Source: Motacilla alba alba (lineage: Eukaryota; Chordata; Aves; Passeriformes; Motacillidae). Taken from it: 64,000 nucleotides of DNA. Within the stretch, counting starts at the first letter, position 1. Every line of letters starts with the position of its first letter. The notes under the pieces are model-generated. The model searched no databases and had not been told where the DNA came from. It saw nothing but the letters and a program-made list of their open reading frames with translations. The translations under genes were made by a program, and so were the position numbers. The stretch is taken from NCBI RefSeq assembly GCF_015832195.1, contig NC_052034.1, positions 2,939,501-3,003,500 of the forward strand, written 5' to 3'. This document shows positions 26,301 through 38,300 of the stretch, in pieces.

Positions 26301-29300
26301 CAGCAAAATGAGCTGCCCACCAAGCTCGGCCCAGCCGCTCGCTCCGGTCCCGAATTCCAGCCCAGATTCATCTCTGTCCTCCTTCCACAGCTGAAAAATC
26401 CCAGCTGTGAGCAGGTACAGGCGGAAGGAGGAGCACAAGGTGATGGCAGAAGTGCTGCTTCATGCTGGACCTACAGCACAACCCCAGTGCTCATCCCACA
26501 GAGCAATTCAGGCCAAGCCGGGTCGCGTAACGAGCTTGAAAAGCCCAGGACAAGACCAACACTCAAATAACCCGAACCTGCAGCAGGAAATGGACCTCGA
26601 GCACTAAACTGTAATATCTGCTGTAAGAACAGCCTCTCCTCTCCAATTTAGCTTTAATGCAGCTTATGATGAAGGCACTCTATTAAGTATATTTAATATA
26701 AAGCCTGCTGTAAGCCAGGGGAAGGGAGAAGGGTGGCAGCTCAGACAAGGAGAAATGGCCTCTTACAAACCTAATTCTTGTGTGCCTTCCAGCAGCCTGA
26801 TAATGAGCTAATGACACAGCCAGGGCAAAAATAAGTTAACATAGTAAAAATATCATTTTTTATTTCTTGCACTTCTGCTCAGAGTGAAGGAGATCATCAG
26901 CGTTCCCACTCCAAGTTCCCAAAGCATTTTGCACACAGTTTCATCATGATGGCAGTGGGTGCAAATGCAGATATCCCTAATTGCAGCACTACATTTGCAA
27001 TTTGCCTTTAGAGCTTAATGAAAGCAGAGGGCAGTGGCAAAAGCTGACATTCAGGAGGACACCTGCAGTGACAAAATCTGACATTCAAAAAGCAGCAGCA
27101 CCACTGCACTGATGGTTGCCTGGCTTCCGGAGCCACCAAGAGAGCTCAAATCTCTGTGTTTGGGGTCTTGAAAGCCAAGTGCAGGTGATCTGAATGCAGA
27201 GGGGGAACTGGGAATGTGGTTTTTGAAGAAATCCACCCAGCAGGAGAAAGCAGAGCACTGCTGTGACCCAGCACACGTGCAAGGGGGAGGCTCGTGCATC
27301 GCAGCAGGGTCTGCAAACCAGCAGGTGAGAGCATCCTACAGCTCCACCAACCTTCTCCTGCTGGGTAACCAGCCAGCAGGAGGGTGAGTCTGCCATCCAG
27401 GAAAAAAGCTGGGAAGCTAATTTCCCCAAGACTGCAAGTTGTAATTCTGCAGAGGGGGTTTGGCAGGCAGGACACCCCAGCAGCTCCTTCTCCTCTGTGC
27501 CAACAGCCAAAGTGACCCAGCCAGGCAAGGCACAGGCTGACACAGCTCCTTCTGTCCCTTCTGCTGGCACGTGGGGACTCACAGCAGTTGGTGCAGCGTG
27601 TCCAACAGCACAGGGACCTGGGAACAGGCTCTGCTTGCTGAGAATCAGGAAATGCAACAGATTTTGAAGTGTGGGACAGACATCTCTGCACAGAGCTCAG
27701 GTGCACGTGGCCCGTGCAGGAGCTGCAGGCTGGGCAAGCCCAGGGGTCCCTGGGGAAGGCTGCAGGTTTTGGGAGCAGCTGCACCCACAGGGCACAGCAG
27801 GAGAACAGGGACAGGGTTGGAACTGTCCATCCCTGACACGTGCTGGGGATCTGGTGCTCACACACACCTTCCCTGGATGAACTGCTGGGGAGGAAACAGC
27901 CCTCTGGTACAGTCACTCTCTGAACAGACCTTGCAACATCTGTAATTTAATTTGAAGCACTGGAGAGACCTATTATCTTCAGGCGAGCTCCAATTTAGAC
28001 ACACCATAAAACCAATCAGACACAGCACGGATGGCTGGAACAAAGGCTGGTCACCCCCAGGTTTCTCACTACCCCAAAGCAAGTCGTTACAGAAAGAGTT
28101 AATGACATAACACACCCAGCTCTGATGTGCTAATACTACTATAAAATTGATTCTCTGCATACATATTCCCTTAAATTGGTGCTTCTAATAGAGCCTGGTC
28201 CTATTATGGCAGCAGTGAAATTGTTTTGAAATCAGCTCTGAAATAGCTGCAGCAAGATGCTCTCCCCTGGATGGATTCAGTCCCTCTGCCCCTCCAGGTC
28301 TGCAGCACAGTCCATCCCAAAGGACCAGGGATCACATCCTGCTCTGTACATGGGGCACTTTGAGCATTCTTGGATCAGAACTCCATGTTTTGATCCATGG
28401 TTGATGTTGCTGACTGCTATTGATGGCATTTGATTGATGGCCAGAGTGGCCTGACAGCAAAGTCCTTGCTTGATTTTAGATTAATACATCTGTAACAGAG
28501 CCTTGAGACTAAAATTCTTATTTATCAGCAGGAGTTTACTCTTGCCAAGGAAGGGAGGATGTTGCTCCCACCAGTTCACATGAAGGTGAAATTTGTTCCC
28601 TGCAGCAGTCTGAGTTTGGGTGGAGCTGGAATGTCACCAGGGAGAGGGACAGCCGTGGCCATGACAGATAAATGCCTTTTATAACCCTGATAATATTCCC
28701 ATTAAAGCTGCATCAAGCCATCATTGCAGCCATGGAGTGACACACGCAGAAGCAGATGGGGATTTTATCGAGCATTTTCAAGAGCAGCCTGGAAATGGGA
28801 CCTGACAGAGATTCACTGGGCCCTGGTGAGACTCATGTTGCTGCTCTGAGCACACAAGTGCTAAAACAAGCTCCTGAACAGGGAAAACATTAGGGCTAGC
28901 TGATAAAGAGGTGGATCACAGCTGAGGGAATCACAACAAACACTTGCAGCCTCCCCAGCGTCCTCCTCACCAAACCACGTCCCCTAAACAGAGATGCTTA
29001 GAAAAGAGCTTTGCTGCAAAGCCACATTTTGCTCCACCACCTCCTGCTCGTGCCATGCAGGGCTCCCATCCTGCAGCCCTCTCCTTCACAGCAATCTGGG
29101 CTTGGTGACAAAGCCACATTTTGCTCCACCACCCCCTGCTCATGCCAATTCCCATCCTGCGGCCCTTCACAGCAACCTGGGCTTGGTGAGAGGAAAACCA
29201 CCCACTTTTACCCTGCCACGCTGACACCAGCAATACCAAAAGGTGGGGAAGCAGCTTCCTGCGGGCTGCAGCGAGGAAAAAGGCACCTGCAGATGCAGCC

Positions 29301-32300
29301 ACCCTGGGAGAACCCTGCCTGCAGCACATTCCCACACAGCCCCTCTGTCCCAGCTCTCCAGCACCGCTGGCAGCGGGGACAGAGCCAGCGCTCCTCAGCC
29401 TCGTTATTTGCATTCATCTGCTTCTCCATAACACAGAGATTTCCAATTACATTATTTACAGCAAGCTGCTGTCGACTCCCACATTGGGCACTTGAGGATG
29501 AAGGAAATTAAAAGGCAGTGAAATTACCATTCCCAGCTTTGTTTCTGGAATAGCAAAATCCATCGCCCCCCTGACCCCGACGTTTCTCAAGCTGCGGCGC
29601 CTGCCAGCCTTCAACCATTTATCATCCCCCTTTCAATCAGGCCTCTTTTTTTTCCCCCCCCCACCCGTGGCTCTATTCTAGAGGACACTATTTTGAGTCT
29701 AACTACTCGCTGCCACCCCCCGAAATAATATGGCAGAGGCTATTGATGAGTTCTTTCAATTGCAAACAGGTGCACATCGCTCCTATTCAATCCAGAGACA
29801 CCCAAAATAAACACCCCTCTCCATTCGTGGGGTGTTTTGCCAGGAAATCGTCATGCCAGGCAGGAATAACCCCAAGCTATGGTGCTTTACAGTGTTCCAA
29901 GTGGTAGGAGTGGATATTTGAAAAGGGAAGCCCCGGGGGCAAAAGGGGAGGAGATGACTCCGCTCCCCCAGCACGAAAATCTTTGCGTGGTTTATTGTAA
30001 TAAACTGAGAAACCCAGCCAGCCTTGAAAATGCTGCGTAGTGAAGGAGAAGGAATGAAAAGGAAAGCGAAGCAGAGAGGGCAAATTAAAACTTTTAACAG
30101 GTGCCGGGTAGCTGACTCTCTCTTTCACATTCAAGGGAGTTTAAGAAAAAAAGCTCTCTCCCCCCAACCCCACCAAAACTGCTTTCATTATCCCCACAAT
30201 TCTGGATGTGTCAATTCAAATGTAAATGTGCACAAATGCTTCCAAGAGGATTTTAATTACAATGATAGCATCGCTAATTATGGACATATATAAAAAAATA
30301 TACGTATAAGGGGTAATTCAGGAAGGTGCTCTGCAGAATCTGCTGCTACCAGTCAAAATAAGGCTGTGCAGAGAGTTAAAGGGCTGGGCAGGGATTTGAC
30401 AAAACCCAGCAGGTCCCTTTTCCCCTGCAGGCCAGGAGGTGACAGGCAGATTTCAGGCAGGCACAGGTAATTCAGGATGGGCAGTGCTGCTGTGCCAGAG
30501 GCTTGGCTGGCAGCAGGGAATCCTTCCAGCTGTGGATTTACCACCAGCACTGCTGCCAGGCAAGTTCTGCTGCTGACAGCTGCTGCAACCAGCCCTCTGC
30601 ACTGCAGGAGCTGCTCCCTTTCTGCCCTAGGATCTCATTCCCAGGGGAGTTCCACTGCAAACCCACAGCCAGTGCTGGCTGCAGGCAGGGATCAGCATCC
30701 CTGAGCTCCCCACAGGATCCTGCAGGAGCAGGACTGACCCAGGATCAGCATCCCTGAGCTCCCCACAGGATCCTGCAGGAGCAGGACTGACCCAGGATCA
30801 GCATCCCTGAGCTCCCAGGGGATCCTGCAGGAGCAGGACTGACCCAGGATCAGCATCCCTGAGCTCCCAGGGAATCCTGCAGGAGCAGGACTGACCCAGG
30901 ATCAGCATCCCTGAGCTCCCCACAGGATCCTGCAGGAGCAGGACTGACCCAGGATCAGCATCCCTGAGCTCCCAGAGGATCCTGCAGGAGCAGGACTGAC
31001 CCAGGATCAGCCCTCCCCACTCTGACTGCTGAAAGGTGAAGCAAGATCAAAGAAAGGCACAAGAGGAGGGAAGGAGGAGGGGGATTCTTGCCCTCAGAAG
31101 TGAATGTGAGTGTGGCTGAATTTGTTTCTACCCTCGCTCGCAGGAGCACTGAACCACAATGCTCAGCACCCAAAGGCACTCAAAGGAAAACACCCACAGA
31201 ACCCTGGAAGAACAAAGGAGGGTTTTCCACAGCTCCCTCTGCCAACAGCTGGGACAAATGCCTCTGGAAGGATGCAGGTGAGGTCTGGTTTACTCCAGAA
31301 GGGACTCATGGTGGGTCCTGGGGGATGTCCCCTTTGCAGACACAGCCCCTCACCCTGCCTGTCCCCTCTGCTCTGGCTGGGATGCCTGGATGCAGCCAGA
31401 ACCCCAGGAAGCAGCAGGCAGAGCCCATCCCTCACCTCCACTCTCCAGAAATCAGCTCGCTGCTCGTGGCTCTGCAGCACAGCCCTCCCAGAGGAGCTCC
31501 CCAAGGAAACAGAAAGCAGCAGAGAGGCTGAGGCTGGGATGCCCAGAGGGATCTGTGGGCACCAAGCACTGGGCTCTGGCTGGAGAACTGATGTTTCCAC
31601 AGCTTGTAGCTCTGGAGTTGGTTTTGACCCAGGCTGGGTGATGATTTAATCACAACCAAGGCCAGCAAAAGGGGGACCCTAACCCTACCCTCAACCCTAA
31701 CGTGTCACTAAACTTCTGCTGGCTTGATTCCAGCCTGCAGGGCTGAATGATAACATGGGAAATGAAGGGATGAAGAAGTGTGGGCACTGCCACAGGCTGC
31801 AGCTGTCAGCTGGTGCATGGGAATGTCCAACCCCAGCAGCCTCAGATCCTGCTGGACCACATTTATTTCTGATTTACCTCAACTTCCTTGGCCAAGGTTT
31901 CTCTAATTCTCACTTCCCAAACCCCCAAAATAAAGGCAGGGCATGTAGGAAGACACAGGGGATGGATGATTTGATGTCTGTGTGCCCACACTGTGACCCT
32001 TCCAACCTTCTCCTGTTCAGGGCAGCAGCAGCAGCATAAATAAAAAAGGAGACAGACTTGAGCCCAGCTTAAAGGGAATTGGAAAATAAAGCAGAAGCTA
32101 AGGGTTGGGAGGCAAGTTGAGGGTACCATTTGGTCTAAGAAGGAAAGGTCCATCCATTTTCCTCAGGGGTGCACTTGGGCTGCATCTCAGGGCTCACAGA
32201 GTGAGTGCTGAAGGTTGTCATACCCTCACACTCTGGCCACACAAAACACGTGCTGGACACATTAACATTCTCTATCCACTGAGCAGGTTACTTATTATTT

Positions 32301-35300
32301 CTTAAGAAATAGAAAAAAAACACACAGTGGTACAGAGAGATTGAAAAAAACAACAGAATAAAGGAAATAAAGCAAATTTTAGTCCCTGCGTTTCCCCGCA
32401 GAGCACAGAGAATACCTGCACCTGCCTCACTCTCTATTTTGGGATCTCTATCTGGAATTCAAAACATCTAGATGATTCAGTGTATCAAATTGTTATCAAA
32501 ATCCAGGGAGCTGGAATGCTCTCTTCCTGCCCTACCCACACTGCTGCTGATAATTTAAATTATCAGCATCCACGTACCCCTCATTTTACCTGAACATGGA
32601 CTTTGTGGGTGCTCCCACACACACCAAAAAAACCCTCCATTGTAAAACCTGAGCAATGCTAAGTTTCCACAACTAATTAAAAAAAAAAAATTCAGCACCT
32701 CCAACACCTGCACAAACACTCTCATCACACTTCAAGAATTGATTTAGCAGAGCACCCAGGTTACACAGCTGGGGGCAGCTTGGTCTGAAATAGCTGGACT
32801 GGATTGATGCTCAAGGACCACAAGGCAAAGCCCGAAATAAATTGATGGGAACAAGTGAAAATCCATCTGTAATCACAGAGCAAATTCACAGGCTTCACTT
32901 CAGCACAGAGCAGCGAGCCCTGATGTTGGTGGATGCTGGCTGGCACACAAGAATTGAGGCAGCCCATTACTTTATTTTTATTTTTTTTTGCGCAGTGTAA
33001 AGTCAAGGATGAAGGATATAAAAATTTAGAGACCCGCATTAGAAGTCTCACACACTGGCAAGTTATGGGATTTTGCAGGCAGGGAGGAAAACAGATTTAA
33101 AGGCTGCAATTCCAGTTATTTTTAGTGGGACAAATATTGCACTTATGCTCTACATCTCTCAAGCTGTATTGAAAAAAAAACCAGTTAGCCAAGTTTATTT
33201 GCCACAGAGTGAGGAGGGAAAGGGTGTAAGGGAACAACTTTATGGCCACAGCTAGAAAAATCCCACAAAGCCAGACTCCAAGTGTGGTTTTTCCCCTTCA
33301 CCCCCTCATAAAACAAAGTTGTCACCACTGTGTGTGTTTGAGCCTGCTTGGCCTCCAGCCAAGCCTCCCAAATCCCATTTTCTGCCTTCCCAGGCCCAGG
33401 GAAGAGCCCACACATGCTGTGCACGGGTTTGGGGTGGGCAGGTGGATGCTGCTGAGCCCCAGCTCCCCACAGCTGTGTTTTACCTCTCTCTGCTCACTGC
33501 AGATCTTGCACAACCACAGGGGACGTTTCTGGGCTCCAACAGTTTCTATCCCACACTTGGTGCAAACTTTCTGAAACAAGGAGAGAGAAAAAAAGGAAGA
33601 AAAACAAAAAAAAGAAGAGAGGTGGTGTTAGCAGCTCCTCACAGCCCCTGGGGGAGAGAAGGTTGAGAAGCAACAGCTCTGTTTTGCTCTCCCTAAAAAC
33701 CTAAACCATGGCACAAATTCCCTGTTTTTTCCTGGAGAACCGCTGGCTGCAGGAAGATGCTTCAGGGCTGTAAAGACAGGAGGCAAAGGCAAATCCACAG
33801 CACAGTGCTTGACTCCAGGGAGAGGAGAGAACTGGTCAGGGCAAATCAAACCCCATCACCCCCAGGTTTATTTCCAGAGCTGTTTTTTTATTCCCCTGAA
33901 TCCTTACCCCCAGTCTCTGTGGTGTGGAAAGCAGCTGTAAGCAGGCACAAGTGCAAGATTGGAAATGTTCTCCTTCCCCTCTCACACACATGTGTGGAAC
34001 CCTACGTTTTCCCCTCCATCTCAGCACTCTTCTCCTTGATCTGGGGCTGTTTAGCAGGTGGGCATGGCCAGGTTACACACATTCCCTGAGCTCTGGTGGC
34101 TCTGCACAGCCCTTTTGGCTGTCTCTGCTGGCATTCCAAGCCACTCACAACCTGAATCACCCAGCATTACATAATGAAGCTGATGCCTATCAGCCCTGGC
34201 AGTGCAGCTTGAATGAGAAACGGGATGAATCCTTTGATCCTCGCAGAGGAAAAGCCACTCACAAGAGGAGAGCAGAAGCTTGCTGAGATATACGTGAGGA
34301 TTGGATGTCCCCAGGTTCACACATCCCCCACACCAGGCCGCTCCTGTGCCCAGGGATGAAGGTCTCATCTTCCCCATCCCACTATTCCTGCCCTCATCCT
34401 CATCCTCCCAGAGAAATAACCAACAACCTGTTGAGCCTGGTGCATCAACCCTCAGCACGGTGCTCCCCAAGTCAAGGGGGATTGGCAGATTCAGCCACAG
34501 ACCCCAAACTCTCCCTGCCCCAACCCAAACCCCCAGGGAGCAGCTCAGCCTGAAATACCCTCCAAAACCCCAATCCCCACACGGATAGCACATTCAAACG
34601 CTCCCTCTAGTGGAAATTCCCAACCGGTTTTACTCCCAGCCACGAATCCTGAAAAATCCCCACATTAAAACGGTGTTTTCCTCCTCCCCTTCCCTGCAGA
34701 GTAGCTGGGAAATTGAGCACCACTCAGAACCCCGCGGAAGAAGACATAAAAAAATCAAGTGCATTAAATGCAGTCCCATTTCTCATTAAACACAAGACAA
34801 AGCACTTTCCTCTCCCACTCATCCTTCACCTTTTGCTCATGACATCAATCCCCTCTGCATGGTAAAGCACCTTGGGCTTTGTCTCACTCCTGCTATTGTT
34901 AACACACCTGGCTTTGCACACACCTTTGTCTTGCCACAATTATTTCCCAGATAATAAAAACCAATATTAAAAGCATTCTTCCCAGAGCAGGAAGTAGCCC
35001 TTAGAAGACCCATCAGAAGTGCAGAACCTCTGTCCAGCAGGAGGGACTTGCTAAAGGTAAATTCTTTGCTGTGTTTCAGGTGTACCATTACAATTCCTGG
35101 TATTGAATTAAATGTGCTGCAATGACACGGTACCAGAGCAGTGCCTGCCAGAAAAATATGAACTTTAAAAAAAAATCCATAATTCCCTGACAAATTCCTT
35201 ATTGCACACAGCACTCCATGAGTGATGGATATCCCTGGACAAGAGGGAACAAGCAGTTCACTCTGTGCTCTGCTGAAGGCTTGGCTGTTCCCTGAGTTCA

Positions 35301-38300
35301 ATCCACAACATTAAAAAGCAGAAGGGGAGAAGCCCAGGGCACCCAGGCAGAATTGCCTTGGGCTAGCACAGAGCTGAAAAGTGCAGCCAGTCTGAAAGCA
35401 GCTGCAAAATTCACCCTGGAAAAGTAGGAGCTCACTTAAATCAACCTGGATATGAAGGCTGCTGAAGTGCCTGACAGACTCCTGACAAAAGGGAATAAAA
35501 TAAAATTTAAAAAAAAAAATCCAGCTTTCCTCTGGGGTTTTCTGGTCACAGCCCTCCTCAGGGACAGGCTCACACTGTCCCAGCAGCTGAGGGTCGCTCC
35601 TGCCAGGGGACAGGGCTGGGAAGTGTCTAAAGCAGCCCCTGCCTGCTCAATGGTGCTCAGGGTTCACAGGAAATTGGTTAAAAAGCCCCATGGCAACGTG
35701 ACTTAGCTGGCTCCTGACAAGGTGAGGGCAGAACCGCCACGGGAAGAAGGCAGGAACTGAGCACATCCTGTTATTCCACATGCCTGAAATCCAGGAAACA
35801 GCCACGAATCTCCTGCCTGTCACCAACCCTTTATTCTCCACAGAGCACAGAGACCACGCTGCTCCCAGAGCTGCTCCCACCCAAACCCAACCTTTCACTG
35901 CCCACTGCTGCTTCCTTCCACACCCCTTCCCCAAAAGCTGCTTTCCCCATGGTTTAGGAGCCAGGAGCTCCAAGATTTGTGTTTCCTTCCCCAGGCACTG
36001 CCTTAGAAGGAATTTTCTGCACAACCCCAGTGATTTCTGTGACTTCCAGTGGAGGAACCTGCTCTGCAGCAGAGCTCACAGCCTGCTCTGCACGAGGGCT
36101 GTGTCCACAAAAGCCAGCAGGGCCACTGAAGGTTGTTCCCCGCAGTCCAAGCATCAGTCCATGGTAGTTTTTACTAAAAAAAAAGTAAAACCAGCAGGTT
36201 TTACTCAGCAGAAACACTCCAGCACCCAGCAGGCACCCTCACCTCGCCACGCTGGCATGAAGGAACTCCCAGAGGTGAGTCCCCAGGGAAAATGGGCTTC
36301 AAGAGCAGGAAAAGCAGCCTCCCAGCAGAGTCAGGATGAGGTGGTTGCCTTGGAGATCATAATCTCCACAGAAATACAGATTATCCCCTCAGTTGTGGAG
36401 CCAAGAGCTGCAGGAACCATCCCTGGGGTGCTGGAGAGCAACAACACACACAACACAGGCACTCCCGGAGGCTCAGGGCTGGAAAACTTGCACTGGTTTG
36501 GGGCTTGAGGATGGACTTGAGTCCTCCTGGAAGGTCTCAGGGCAGACCTTGCAGTGAGGGCCAGCAAAGCTCACAGACTCTGTTGTGAGCTGTCTCTGAT
36601 GGCTGCACATTCCTGCCCCTTGTCCCACGCTGCAAACCCCAAAACCCCAGCTGGGAACTGCAGAGGGGGCTGGCACAGCCCATCCCAGCACTGAGGGCAG
36701 CTCTGGCACTTTGGGATCCCGAGCAATCTCTTGCCATCACCAGGATCCCGAGCCATCTCTTGCCATCACCAGGATCCCAAGCCATCTCTTGCCATCACCA
36801 GGATCCCGAGCCATCTCTTGCCATCACCAGGATCCCGAGCCATCTCTTGCCATCACCAGGATCCCAAGCCATCTCTTGCCATCACCAGGATCCCGAGCCA
36901 TCTCTTGCCATCACCAGGATCCCGAGCCATCTCTTGCCATCACCAGGGTGCCACAGCAGACTCAATGGTCTGACAGCACCAGTGAGAACAAAATAACCCT
37001 GCAGAGCTCTCCAGCCTCCAAGGGCCTGGTGGTGCTTCCTAGAGAGCCCTGCTGCCAGGAACGGGCTCGTGTGACCAAACCCACCTTTTTGCAGTCCTGG
37101 CAGAAGACGGAGGAGCTGCCCAGCAGCCCCAGCATCTCCCCACAGAGCAGGCACTGCGAGAGGCCGTTCCCCATGGCGTTCTTCCTCATGTTCTCCAGCC
37201 TCTCCACCAGGCACCTGCGGGCAGGAGGCAGAGCAGAGTCACGGCACTGCAGGAAAAGCTCGAAGTGCCCAGAGCAGGGCAAGTCAAAAAGCACTGGGAA
37301 AGGGCAAAGGAGCTAAACCTGCCAAGCCCTCTCCATCTCCCATCTCCCTGAAAGCAGCAGGGCAGGCACTGACTTGCCCACCTCCCATTAGAAGCAGGAT
37401 GGCCAGGCTGAAGGCCAAAGACCAAAATGAGCCAGGCTGTGGCACAGGAATGGCAGCAACTGCTCCCTGCTCCCTTCCACAGCCCATCTGGAAGACAGGA
37501 AGCACATATGCATGCACAATGTCTGCAACAGCAGGGCTGGGAGAGGCCAGGAAGGCGGGATAGGCAATTAGGATGCAGGGTGTGGAGAGCACGCAGAGCA
37601 AGGCTGCTCTGCCGTGAGATCACTGCTTGGCAACCTTCAGGCCATCTGCAGAGGGGGACAGCAGCAGCCAGGCCATTCATCAGCACCAGCAGCAGGAGGG
37701 AGTGATCCTGCCATCCATGAATCCCGCTCTCATTAGTGCTAATGTCCCATCCAGCAGGGCCCCTTGGAGAGGAAGGCAAGGGCTGTTTGAAAGAGGTGCC
37801 GCCACGGTGGGGAGGTCAGGCTGCACGGCCAGAGAGAGCCATCATTAGTGGATTTATGATCCTCGACTCGGACTCGGGCACAAAAGAACTCCTGGGAGTT
37901 AACAAAAGGCATTTCAGAGAGTGCCTCACCACAGGAGCTGCAAGGGGAGCACTTGCTGCAGCTCCAGCAGCAAGCACACAGGAACAGGCAGGCCCTCGGG
38001 GTCACTGCCAGCTGCTGGGGTCTCCCCTTTATCACAAAAACATCACTGCCACTTCTCGTTAGCTCTCACTAACGAGCTCTGCACAGGGAGGCAGAGAAGC
38101 AGGAGTCTGGGCCTGCTGGACATGGGCTGGGAGCCCCTGGGGTTCCTGTCTCATGGACACAAAGTGCTGGGAATGCTGCAGGGCTGCCCAGCTCCCTGTC
38201 TCTACAGGCAGGATGATCACAGACAGAGCTCAGGCCAGACCTCCAGCAGGGCTGAGAGCAAATGGGGACCTGCAGCAGGCAAAAGGATGCCTGTAAATTA

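Noticed and set aside
25890..26570. 226-codon plus-strand ORF
   Set aside because: Antisense to RPH3AL coding exon 5; no independent support.
27146..27916. 256-codon minus-strand ORF, Cys/Ser/Leu-rich
   Set aside because: Lies in the intron between RPH3AL coding exons 4 and 5. It has no domain, and other frames are equally open.
36711..37316. 201-codon plus-strand ORF with [16 protein letters not shown] repeats
   Set aside because: It translates the 29-bp minisatellite and then the antisense of RPH3AL coding exon 3.
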